The notes under the pieces were generated by a model. The model searched no databases, was not told the origin of the DNA, and saw nothing but the letters and a program-made list of their open reading frames with translations. The translations under genes were made by a program, and so were the position numbers. From contig JAGBXE010000251.1 in NCBI GenBank assembly GCA_017629455.1, positions 1-5,995 of the forward strand: 5,995 nt of DNA, read 5' to 3'. Of the stretch, positions 1 to 5,995 are shown piece by piece; position 1 is the stretch's first letter, and the number at the start of each line of letters is the position of its first letter. Source of the stretch: Kiritimatiellia bacterium (GTDB lineage: Bacteria; Verrucomicrobiota; Kiritimatiellia; RFP12; UBA1067).

Positions 1-38
1 CATCCCTCATCCCTCATCCCTCATCCCTCATCACTCAT
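1..38. repeat. Heptanucleotide tandem repeat, unit ATCCCTC, truncated by the window edge
   Basis: Four perfect tandem copies of ATCCCTC occupy 2-29. A fifth copy with one C-to-A change (ATCACTC) fills 30-36, followed by AT. The first base fits the end of another copy, so the array probably extends to the left of the window. The unit is 7 bases and one strand is pyrimidine-rich. It ends about four bases before the promoter of the dCMP deaminase gene and lies in non-coding sequence. Arrays of this kind can change copy number by strand slippage; whether this one varies cannot be told from a single sequence. Confidence 0.93.
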
Positions 39-39
39 A

Positions 40-48
40 TGATATAAT
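40..48 (+). promoter_or_regulatory. Extended -10 promoter for a probably leaderless transcript
   Basis: TGATATAAT contains a perfect TATAAT hexamer at 43-48 preceded by the TGn extension typical of extended -10 sigma-70-type promoters. At the normal 16-18 base spacing the upstream sequence lies inside the heptamer repeat and does not resemble TTGACA, which fits an extended -10 promoter that needs little -35 contact. Only eight bases separate the hexamer from the ATG at 57. Transcription would therefore begin at or within a base or two of the start codon. The TG extension also falls in an 8-base palindrome, TCATATGA (35-42). The transcription start is inferred, not measured. Confidence 0.72.
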
Positions 49-56
49 ACACGGTA

Positions 57-527
57 ATGCCGAAGAAAAAAACAGATCCCCGCCCTACGTGGGACGAATA
101 CTTTATGGACATTGCGCAAGTCGTCTCGCGCAGGTCAAATTGTATGCGCCGTAAAGTTGGCGCGGTCATCATGAGGGATAATCACATACTCTCTACCGGT
201 TACAATGGTACGCCGCGCGGAGTAAAAAATTGTTTTGAAGGCGGTTGCCCTAGGTGTGCGGGCAAAGCCGAGAGCGGCACGCATCTCGACGAATGTCTTT
301 GCACGCACGCTGAGCAGAACGCAATCTGCCAAGCTGCCTACTATGGCAATTCAATTGCGGGCGGTACAATTTATATCACAATTTCGCCGTGCCTTACGTG
401 CGCTAAACTTATTATAAATGCAGGCCTTAAAGAAGTAGTCTATGGCGGTGATTATGCGTTTCTTGATACCGTCAAGTCGATGTTCAAGGCAGCGGGCGTT
501 AAGCACAGAAAATTTACTAATTCGTAA
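57..527 (+). CDS. dCMP deaminase (deoxycytidylate deaminase, ComEB-type)
   Basis: This 156-residue cytosolic enzyme is predicted to deaminate dCMP to dUMP, the substrate of thymidylate synthase. It shows the zinc cytidine-deaminase signature: HAE at 84-86 (His84 as zinc ligand, Glu86 as proton shuttle) and PCLTC at 111-115 (Cys112 and Cys115 as zinc ligands). The GYNGTP segment at 48-53 and the Cys-rich insert before the HAE (Cys59, Cys64, Cys67, Cys80, Cys82) are typical of dCMP deaminases rather than of tRNA or riboflavin deaminases. Length is normal for the family. The ATG at 57 is chosen because the conserved core starts at about Trp12-Asp-Glu-Tyr-Phe-Met. The only nearby alternative, Met17, would remove part of that core and also lacks a Shine-Dalgarno sequence. 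No ribosome binding site precedes the gene, in contrast to the other genes here, consistent with leaderless translation. It is first in the co-directional cluster, 43 bases before tpiA. Confidence 0.94.
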   Translation: MPKKKTDPRPTWDEYFMDIAQVVSRRSNCMRRKVGAVIMRDNHILSTGYNGTPRGVKNCFEGGCPRCAGKAESGTHLDECLCTHAEQNAICQAAYYGNSIAGGTIYITISPCLTCAKLIINAGLKEVVYGGDYAFLDTVKSMFKAAGVKHRKFTNS

Positions 528-570
528 AAGGCTGTAAACAAAAATATCCAACAGCAAGGAGCAAAAGAAA

Positions 571-1335
571 ATGAGAAAGAAAATCATAGCCGGCAACTGG
601 AAGATGAACATCAAGCCGTCCGAGACCGCCGCCCTCGTCAAGGGTGTCGCCGAGGCGACTAAGGATTTCGCAGGAAAGGTCGACATCGTGTGCTGCACGC
701 CTGCAATCGACATTCCGGCTGCTATCGCCGCCGCCGAGGGTACGCAGGTCGAAATCGGTGCTGAGAACTGCCACTGGGAAGCTTCCGGCGCATACACTGG
801 TGAAATTTCGACGGGCATGCTCCTTGATGCAGGCGCTAAGTATGTCATCATCGGCCACAGCGAGCGTCGCCAGTACTTCGGCGAAACTGACGAAACTGTC
901 AACCTCCGCACGCGCGCAGCTATTGCTGCTGGCCTTACGGCAATCGTTTGCGTCGGTGAAACGCTCGAAGAGCGCGACGCTGGCAAGCTTGAGGAAGTTA
1001 TCCTTCGCCAGATGAACGTTGGTCTTAAGGACGTGACGGCTGCCGATTGCGCAAAGCTCGTCATCGCCTATGAACCTGTGTGGGCAATCGGCACTGGCCG
1101 TACCGCAACTCCCGATCAGGCTCAGGAAGTCCACGCGCTTATCCGCTCTGCGCTCGCAAACCTTGTCGGCGCTGAAACGGCAGAGACTGTCCGTATTCAG
1201 TACGGTGGTTCGATGAAGCCGGGCAACGCTGCGGAACTTCTCGCGAAGAAGGATATCGACGGCGGCCTTATTGGCGGCGCGGCGCTCAAGGCGGCCGATT
1301 TCGCAGGTATCATCGAGGCGGCAGCTAACGCCTAA
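571..1335 (+). CDS. tpiA: Triosephosphate isomerase
   Basis: This 254-residue cytosolic TIM-barrel enzyme interconverts dihydroxyacetone phosphate and glyceraldehyde 3-phosphate in glycolysis and gluconeogenesis. All active-site elements are present: Asn9 and Lys11 in GNWKMN, His96 in IIGHSERR, the catalytic base Glu168 in AYEPVWAIGTG with the mobile lid loop 6 just after it, the YGGS motif at 211-214, and the phosphate-binding Gly235-Gly236 in GGLIGGAAL. Full family length, with no interruption. The ATG has a strong Shine-Dalgarno sequence, AAGGAG at 556-561, nine bases upstream. Codon choice is strongly biased to ATC, GTC and CGC, with almost no ATA, more so than in the flanking genes, as expected for a highly expressed glycolytic gene. 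It sits 43 bases after the dCMP deaminase and is followed 32 bases later by the lipoprotein gene. No separate promoter is obvious in front of it. Confidence 0.98.
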   Translation: MRKKIIAGNWKMNIKPSETAALVKGVAEATKDFAGKVDIVCCTPAIDIPAAIAAAEGTQVEIGAENCHWEASGAYTGEISTGMLLDAGAKYVIIGHSERRQYFGETDETVNLRTRAAIAAGLTAIVCVGETLEERDAGKLEEVILRQMNVGLKDVTAADCAKLVIAYEPVWAIGTGRTATPDQAQEVHALIRSALANLVGAETAETVRIQYGGSMKPGNAAELLAKKDIDGGLIGGAALKAADFAGIIEAAANA

Positions 1336-1354
1336 AATAACGACACCGGAGAAT

Positions 1355-1360
1355 GGAGGA
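1355..1360 (+). promoter_or_regulatory. Shine-Dalgarno sequence that fixes the lipoprotein start at 1368
   Basis: GGAGGA lies seven bases before the ATG at 1368. An in-frame ATG at 1353 overlaps this same motif (its G is the first base of GGAGGA) and has only a weak, too-close purine run upstream. The 1368 start is therefore preferred; it removes five residues (MEELR) and leaves a standard lipoprotein signal peptide. Confidence 0.8.
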
Positions 1361-1367
1361 ATTGAGA

Positions 1368-1976
1368 ATGGACAAATCAAAATTTCCCGTTCTTCTTGCC
1401 GCGGCCGCGCTATGCGCGGTTGCGGGGTGTTTTGATGAGCCTACGCCGGCATACAAAACTGTGCCGGCGGAAGCTCGCGTTTATTTGTCCGACAAGTCAC
1501 TTCGCGATCTTAAAGCGCAAAGTGCTGTCTTAAAGGCCGATATTGTCGATTACATAAATCTCGACCGTAACGCGCTTACGAATATTGATGAAGTTGCGGC
1601 GCTTTCGGGCCTTAAATGGCTGCGCCTTAACGACAATAAGCTTTCGTCGCTCCCCGATATGAAGGCGCTCGTTTCTCTGCGCCGTATATATTTACGCAAC
1701 AACAAGTTTACGTCCGTTCCCGAGCAGCTTAAAGATTTGCCAAGCCTTACCGATATCGATTTATCTGGCAATCCCGTTAAAGAAGTTCCCGAATGGCTTG
1801 CGGCGAAGAAAGGCCTTAAGAATCTTTCGTTTTCTCGCACGCAGATAACAAAGCTTCCTGAAAATCTTGATGCGTGGAAGACATTGCACTCTTTACAACT
1901 TGGCGACCTTATAATTTCGTCTGCCGAAATGGAGCGTATTCGTAAAGCTCTTCCGGCTGTAGCGATTGTGTTCTAA
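1368..1976 (+). CDS. Leucine-rich-repeat lipoprotein of unknown function
   Basis: A 202-residue exported protein. Residues 1-21 form a type II signal peptide: a short charged start (MDKSK), a hydrophobic core rich in Ala and Leu, and the lipobox VAGC, with Cys21 as the predicted lipidated residue. Phe at +2 is not an inner-membrane retention signal, so an outer-membrane location is plausible in a diderm. After a linker to about residue 58 come leucine-rich repeats of 22-23 residues starting near 60, 82, 104, 127 and 150. They follow LxxLxLxxNxLxxLPxxL, with the conserved Asn at 68, 90, 112 and 135; the fifth repeat has Thr158 in that place. Residues 173-202 look like a C-terminal cap. LRR domains bind proteins or other ligands, but nothing here shows which. 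It lies between tpiA and the debranching enzyme and probably shares their transcript; a role in glycogen metabolism is not supported because it should be outside the cytosol. The start at 1368 is chosen over 1353 on its Shine-Dalgarno spacing. Confidence 0.88.
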   Translation: MDKSKFPVLLAAAALCAVAGCFDEPTPAYKTVPAEARVYLSDKSLRDLKAQSAVLKADIVDYINLDRNALTNIDEVAALSGLKWLRLNDNKLSSLPDMKALVSLRRIYLRNNKFTSVPEQLKDLPSLTDIDLSGNPVKEVPEWLAAKKGLKNLSFSRTQITKLPENLDAWKTLHSLQLGDLIISSAEMERIRKALPAVAIVF

Positions 1977-1977
1977 C

Positions 1978-2008
1978 AGCGTCAAACGCTCGCCATTTTA
2001 GTTGACGC
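1978..2008 (+). other. Overlapping inverted repeats before the debranching enzyme gene
   Basis: In the 50-base gap after the lipoprotein stop, GCGTCAA (1979-1985) pairs perfectly with TTGACGC (2002-2008) across a 16-base loop. The same left arm can instead form a tight local hairpin, AGCGT (1978-1982) with ACGCT (1986-1990) and loop CAA. The two structures exclude each other. No T-run follows either, so this is not an intrinsic terminator. The long stem ends four bases before the Shine-Dalgarno sequence at 2013. The pairing is seen directly; any regulatory role is speculation. Confidence 0.4.
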
Positions 2009-2012
2009 ATAA

Positions 2013-2018
2013 GAGGTG
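2013..2018 (+). promoter_or_regulatory. Shine-Dalgarno sequence supporting a TTG start
   Basis: GAGGTG, an exact match to part of the consensus AAGGAGGTGA, lies eight bases before TTG at 2027. No in-frame ATG occurs until residue 70, well inside the N-terminal domain. The TTG start is therefore the best supported start of the debranching enzyme. Confidence 0.78.
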
Positions 2019-2026
2019 GAGCGGTA

Positions 2027-5000
2027 TTGATACTTCAAACGCCAGAACCTGAATCTTATATCTTAAAGTGGTGCGGCGAGAAGCTAGTTGTTACTCTTTC
2101 TCTTAAGAGGCCTCGTCCAGGGAGCGCGTTTTTTAGGACTAATCTAGGCGGCGCGGCAACTACGCGTGCTGAAATAATCGGCGAGACGGAGCTTGGTATA
2201 ACTCCGCTCGACAAAGCCTGGTCCGATATACCAATGCGAGAGGTTGCCCCTGGCCTATTCCGCGTTGAGATACAACTTTGTGAGGTTGGTATATTTTCAG
2301 GCAAGGCTTGCTTTTTTGAAGAAGGCTCGAGCATTCCGTTATGGCCTGAAGGAAGCAATTTCCATGTGAAAGTTGAAAGCGCTGAAACTGCCGCGAACAA
2401 TTCCATCTATACAGTTTTTCCAAGGCAGTTCGGTTCGTTCCGAGAGGTCGTACGCAAGCTTCCTCACATCATGGATGCGATGGGCTTTCGCATCGTTCAG
2501 ACGTTGCCGCCTTTTCCCGTTCCGACGACATACGCAGTGATGGGCGAATATGGCTGCCCGTTTGCCGCGACAGATTTTTTCTCGGTCGATCCTGCGATGG
2601 CCGAATTCGACAAGCGCACAACTCCGCTCGATCAGTTTCGCGAACTTATCGGCGCAGTGCACGCTAGAGGAGGTCTCTTTTTCATTGATCTTCCGGCAAA
2701 TCATACTGGCTGGGCTTCAACTTTGCAGACACACCATCCCGAATGGTTCCGCCGCGAGAGAAACGGCGAGTTCCGTTCGCCGGGGGCATGGGGTGTAACG
2801 TGGGCCGACCTTGTCGAACTTGATTATTCCAATAGTGAGCTTCGCGCTTACATGGCTAAAGTCTTTCTTTACTGGTGCCGGCTTGGTGTCGATGGCTTTA
2901 GATGCGATGCTGGCTACATGATCGACTTTAAGACTTGGCAGTATATTGTTGCCAAAGTGCGCGAAGAATATCCCGACACCGTCTTTATGCTTGAAGGTCT
3001 TGGCGGCAGTCTGGAAGCGACCGATAAACTCCTTTCTGTTTCGGGGCTTGATTGGGCTTATTCGGAAATTTTCCAAACTTACGACCGCGGTCAGTTTGAA
3101 TGGTATCTCCCTAAGGCGATTGAACGCGCCGAGAAATTCGGTACGTTAATTCATTTTGCCGAGACGCACGATAATGATCGTCTGGCAAAAGGCGGTGAAA
3201 CGTATGCGCGCTTGCGTGTGCAGCTTGCCGCTCTTTTAAGTTGGCAAGGAGCGTGGGGGATTGCCAATGGTGTTGAATGGCTTTGCACCGAGAAGATCGA
3301 CGTTCATGCGAAGAACAATTTAAACTGGGGCGCCGAGCGCAATATGGTTGAGCTCATCTCGAAGTTGAATTCGATACTTCGAACGCATCCGAGTTTTACT
3401 TCGTCGGCTCATCTCGAAGTAGTTACGCGCGGCGATGGCAATACGCTTGCAGTTTTGCGCACAACTTCTGGCGGCTCGCGTCTTTTGGTGCTCGCAAATC
3501 TCGATTGTGCAAATCGCGTAAAAATCGAATGGGATAAATTTAAGTTCCCTTGCGAAGAGGCGTTCGATCTTCTATCGGAGCGGTGCGTTACAATTAGCGG
3601 CTCTTTGGAGCTTTCGCCAGGCGAGGTTAGGTGTCTTTGCGAAAAGTTTTCGCCCCCTGCCGTAAGAAATGAGCTTCCAGAAGAAGGCGCAGAAAAAAGC
3701 GTTCTTTTTAAGTTTCAGTTTCCGCGCGATGCCTCGCGCGAGTTAGTCGTACCTGAAAACGAGTGCGTTCAATTTTATTCGTCTACATCATTCCGTCTTA
3801 AACTTATAGATCCCAAATCAGGTAAGACTGTGCGCGTAGCTAAGTCTCACCCGGAAAAACGCAGCGTTAAAATAGTTGCACCCGAATATCGCGGCGATGG
3901 CACGCGCTGCCGCGCATTCGATCTTGAAGTATCTCTTTATAAGGACGGCCGCGAAGAACGTATCGTATCACGCTTCTTAGTTCCGCCGCCAGCGCACCGC
4001 GCGAAGATGGCAGTTTCGTTGAGCACAGAGGCGCTGTGCATTGATCCAGATTGCCGCACTGTTCTTTCCGACGGGTCGGGAGCTGCCGCGCAAGTGCGCA
4101 TAAAGTGGGCCGATGTGCGCTCGCAGTACGATGCATTTTTAGCGGCCAATCCCGATCCGGAAAGGCCGACTGATCGCATATCGCTCTGGGCGCGTACGCG
4201 GTGCTGGCTTCAGCGCGAAGGATATGTGCGCGAATTTGACAGCCGCTGCCTTAAGCGTTTTGAGGCCGATCCTGCCGGGCGTTTTGCGAAATGGTATTTT
4301 CAGATGCCTTGCGGAATGGGGTTTGAAACCGATTTCGAATTTACCTTGAGCTTACCTAACGGCGCGAACGCGGCAGAACTAACTGTAAAGCGCATGCCCG
4401 GCAAAGAGGCGAATGGCGCAGGGCGCGTTCGTCTCGTTTTCAGGCCCGACATTGAATGGCGCAGTTTCCATTCTGTCACGAAGGCATACCGCGACGATAC
4501 AGAAGGCCTTTTCATCCGTTCGGTGAGCGTTATCGGTGAAGAGGGTTTTGATTTCGATCCATACTCGCGCGGCAAGTTTTCTATGCGCATTAAAAACGGC
4601 GTCTATCATCACGAGCCGCGTTGGGTGTACAATGTCGCGCATGATGAAGATGCCGAGCGTCAGCAAGAACCATGCGGCGATCTTTTTTCGCCCGGGTGGG
4701 TTTCGGCAGATCTCGATGTGGGCGAAGAGGCTATACTTTCAGGCTCGTTCGCAGCGGATGGAAAAGTAAAGTATTCTCCTTCAAAGGGAGATACTCCAAT
4801 TGCAAAGCGCGCCAATACTCTTACGCTTCGAGAAGGGCTTAAGGAAGCGCTCTCACTTTACATCGTTCGCCGCGATGGTCTTAAAACTGTTATTGCAGGT
4901 TACCCGTGGTTTCTCGATTGGGGGCGCGATACATTCATCGTCATGCGCGGCATGATTGCTGCGGGGATGCTCGATGATTCATTGCAGATTCTTAAGGCGT

Positions 5001-5908
5001 TTGCCGCGTTTGAAGAAAAGGGAACGCTACCAAATATTATTCACGGTAAGACTGCCGGCAACCGCGATACGACTGATGCTCCATTATGGTTTGTGCGCTG
5101 CGTCGAAGAGCTTGGCGCAAAGGCCACTTCGCAATCGATGAAGAAGGCCCTTGCAAAACTTATTCCTGTCTGCGAGTCGATTGTCGATGGGTATATGGCA
5201 GGCACTTCTAACGGAATTCGCGTCGACCGTGAATCGCTCTTGGTGTGGAGCCCTTCGCACTTTACGTGGATGGATACGAATTACCCCGCCTGCACGCCGC
5301 GCTGTGGCTACCCAGTTGAAATTCAGGCGCTTTGGATTTCGGCTCTGCGTTTCCTCGGCCGCAAAGAAGAAGCTGAAAAAGCGCTCGCCTCACTGAAACG
5401 CCTTTTCAAGGCGAAAGTCGGATATTGCGATTTGCTCGATGCTCCAAGGGGAGAGAGCGCCGAAAATGCAGTGCGCGATGAATCGGTGCGGCCGAATCAG
5501 CTCTTTCTTCTTTCGCTTGGGATACTTGATGACGAGTCGATTCTCGATGCAACGAGCGAGCTTTTAGTGCCTGGCGGCATAAGGTCGCTTTCGTCCGAAA
5601 GCCCGCTTTATAAAGGCTCTTACACAGGCGATGAAGATACCTCGCGCAAGCGAGCCTACCACAACGGCACGGTATGGGCGTGGCCGTTCCCGATGTATGC
5701 TGAGGGTCTCGTTGCCGCAAAACGGTGTTCAAAGTCTGTGGCGCTTTCGCTTCTTGGAGGGGCTGTTGAGAATTTAAACAGAGGCGCATTGTGCCACATA
5801 AGCGAGATTGCCGACGGTGATCTTCCGCATGCGCAAAAAGGCTGCCGCGCACAAGCGTGGAGCGAGAGCGAACTTCTGCGCGTATGGCTGGCGCTTGGTG
5901 GGAAATAA
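2027..5908 (+). CDS. Bifunctional glycogen debranching enzyme (GH13 + GH133)
   Basis: This 1293-residue protein without a signal peptide is predicted to debranch glycogen in the cytosol: the GH13 part should move or cut alpha-1,4 chains, and the GH133 part should hydrolyse the remaining alpha-1,6 glucose stub. Domains: about 1-120, N-terminal beta-sandwich; about 125-450, GH13 barrel; about 455-545, beta domain; about 560-925, central non-catalytic region; about 930-1291, GH133 (GDE_C). The GH13 motifs are complete: DLPANH at 221-226, GFRCD with Arg292 and nucleophile Asp294, LEG with acid/base Glu323, and HDND with Asp382. The GH133 part has GYPWFLDWGRD (958-968), NRDTTDAP (1012-1019, with Asp1017 a candidate catalytic acid) and the terminal ISEI...QAWS signature (Glu1260, Trp1278). 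The central region contains the block YNVAHDEDAER followed by GDLFSPGW (885-891 for DLFSPGW), a pattern known from bacterial debranching proteins. It is much longer than usual GDE_N/GDE_C bacterial proteins and shorter than the about 1500-residue eukaryotic AGL. Whether the GH13 part is a transferase or a hydrolase cannot be decided here. TTG start; stop TAA; the reading frame is unbroken. Confidence 0.92.
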   Translation: MILQTPEPESYILKWCGEKLVVTLSLKRPRPGSAFFRTNLGGAATTRAEIIGETELGITPLDKAWSDIPMREVAPGLFRVEIQLCEVGIFSGKACFFEEGSSIPLWPEGSNFHVKVESAETAANNSIYTVFPRQFGSFREVVRKLPHIMDAMGFRIVQTLPPFPVPTTYAVMGEYGCPFAATDFFSVDPAMAEFDKRTTPLDQFRELIGAVHARGGLFFIDLPANHTGWASTLQTHHPEWFRRERNGEFRSPGAWGVTWADLVELDYSNSELRAYMAKVFLYWCRLGVDGFRCDAGYMIDFKTWQYIVAKVREEYPDTVFMLEGLGGSLEATDKLLSVSGLDWAYSEIFQTYDRGQFEWYLPKAIERAEKFGTLIHFAETHDNDRLAKGGETYARLRVQLAALLSWQGAWGIANGVEWLCTEKIDVHAKNNLNWGAERNMVELISKLNSILRTHPSFTSSAHLEVVTRGDGNTLAVLRTTSGGSRLLVLANLDCANRVKIEWDKFKFPCEEAFDLLSERCVTISGSLELSPGEVRCLCEKFSPPAVRNELPEEGAEKSVLFKFQFPRDASRELVVPENECVQFYSSTSFRLKLIDPKSGKTVRVAKSHPEKRSVKIVAPEYRGDGTRCRAFDLEVSLYKDGREERIVSRFLVPPPAHRAKMAVSLSTEALCIDPDCRTVLSDGSGAAAQVRIKWADVRSQYDAFLAANPDPERPTDRISLWARTRCWLQREGYVREFDSRCLKRFEADPAGRFAKWYFQMPCGMGFETDFEFTLSLPNGANAAELTVKRMPGKEANGAGRVRLVFRPDIEWRSFHSVTKAYRDDTEGLFIRSVSVIGEEGFDFDPYSRGKFSMRIKNGVYHHEPRWVYNVAHDEDAERQQEPCGDLFSPGWVSADLDVGEEAILSGSFAADGKVKYSPSKGDTPIAKRANTLTLREGLKEALSLYIVRRDGLKTVIAGYPWFLDWGRDTFIVMRGMIAAGMLDDSLQILKAFAAFEEKGTLPNIIHGKTAGNRDTTDAPLWFVRCVEELGAKATSQSMKKALAKLIPVCESIVDGYMAGTSNGIRVDRESLLVWSPSHFTWMDTNYPACTPRCGYPVEIQALWISALRFLGRKEEAEKALASLKRLFKAKVGYCDLLDAPRGESAENAVRDESVRPNQLFLLSLGILDDESILDATSELLVPGGIRSLSSESPLYKGSYTGDEDTSRKRAYHNGTVWAWPFPMYAEGLVAAKRCSKSVALSLLGGAVENLNRGALCHISEIADGDLPHAQKGCRAQAWSESELLRVWLALGGK

Positions 5909-5933
5909 TAAATTTACTGAAAAGAGGAGAGTT

Positions 5934-5995
5934 ATGAAATACGCAATGAAAGTATTTGCATTAACTGTGTTTGCAATGGCGGCATTTCAATTAAA
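5934..5995 (+). CDS. Start of a probably exported protein, cut by the window edge
   Basis: An ATG at 5934 follows GAGGAG (5924-5929) at a short but workable spacing of four bases. The 20 complete codons read MKYAMKVFALTVFAMAAFQL: a short Lys-containing start and then a hydrophobic stretch, as in an N-terminal signal peptide or first membrane segment. The in-frame ATG at 5946 would leave 16 bases to the Shine-Dalgarno sequence, so 5934 is preferred. It begins 25 bases after the debranching enzyme stop with no terminator between, so co-transcription is likely. No cleavage site or domain is visible in this fragment, and no function can be assigned. Confidence 0.7.
   Translation, partial: MKYAMKVFALTVFAMAAFQL

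Noticed and set aside
531..555. Inverted repeat GCTGT / ACAGC just before the tpiA Shine-Dalgarno sequence, considered as a terminator or attenuator
   Set aside because: The stem is only five base pairs with a 15-base A-rich loop and no T-run follows. A match this short is expected by chance.
351..1064. A 237-codon open frame on the minus strand across the dCMP deaminase end and tpiA
   Set aside because: It is low-complexity, Ser/Ala-rich sequence overlapping two real genes on the other strand. Treated as a shadow.
1353..1367. Longer start of the lipoprotein at 1353
   Set aside because: Its ATG overlaps the GGAGGA that serves the next in-frame ATG, and it would put acidic residues in front of the signal peptide.
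517..1380. A 287-codon open frame on the minus strand across tpiA
   Set aside because: It mirrors the well-supported tpiA gene, its translation resembles no family I know, and it has no ribosome binding site I can see. The strong codon bias of tpiA is enough to keep the opposite frame free of stops.
2002..2033. TTGACG as a -35 box for a promoter of the debranching enzyme
   Set aside because: At 17-base spacing the -10 position reads TATTGA, a poor match, and transcription would start after the TTG start codon.
5406..5852. A 148-codon minus-strand open frame inside the GH133 region
   Set aside because: It is Arg/His/Leu/Gln-rich and without recognisable motifs, fully inside a conserved catalytic domain read on the plus strand.
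2027..5908. The possibility that the long gene is two genes joined by a sequencing error
   Set aside because: The frame is open from the GH13 to the GH133 part with continuous conserved blocks in between, and the same domain pairing is known in AGL-type enzymes.
5909..5933. Terminator between the debranching enzyme and the last gene
   Set aside because: The 25 bases hold no stem followed by a T-run, only A/T-rich sequence and a Shine-Dalgarno sequence.

Overview
The window is a single-strand run of five bacterial genes, all reading to the right with gaps of about 25 to 50 bases. In order they are a dCMP deaminase, triosephosphate isomerase (tpiA), a small leucine-rich-repeat lipoprotein, a 1293-residue two-headed glycogen debranching enzyme, and the first 20 codons of a gene whose product starts like a signal peptide. 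No RNA gene, mobile element, CRISPR array or clear intrinsic terminator is visible, and about 95% of the sequence is coding.

Region by region: bases 1-38 are a tandem array of a 7-base unit, cut by the window edge. It runs directly into an extended -10 promoter (TGATATAAT, 40-48) that lies only 8 bases before the ATG of the dCMP deaminase. There is no Shine-Dalgarno sequence there, so this transcript is probably leaderless or nearly so. All four downstream genes have good Shine-Dalgarno sequences. Those sequences fix the lipoprotein start at 1368 rather than 1353 and support a TTG start for the debranching enzyme at 2027. The 50-base gap before the debranching enzyme contains two mutually exclusive short hairpins.

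Functionally, tpiA (lower glycolysis) and the debranching enzyme (glycogen breakdown) fit together as carbon-storage and glycolytic functions. The dCMP deaminase supplies dUMP for thymidylate synthesis, and the LRR lipoprotein has no assignable role. The grouping looks like a loose housekeeping transcription unit rather than a dedicated pathway. The most notable protein is the debranching enzyme. It joins an intact GH13 alpha-amylase-type domain to an intact GH133 amylo-1,6-glucosidase domain in one chain, the layout known from the eukaryotic AGL/GDB1 enzyme, with roughly 380 residues of non-catalytic sequence between them.

The organism is a bacterium of moderate GC content with lipoprotein export. 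The large GH13-GH133 debranching enzyme, LRR lipoprotein and leaderless promoter made me think of an uncultured member of the Verrucomicrobiota/Kiritimatiellota/Lentisphaerota group, but that is a low-confidence guess from general impression, not proof. I see no convincing undescribed system here. The best second-look items are the repeat-plus-leaderless promoter, the debranching enzyme architecture and the hairpin switch candidate.
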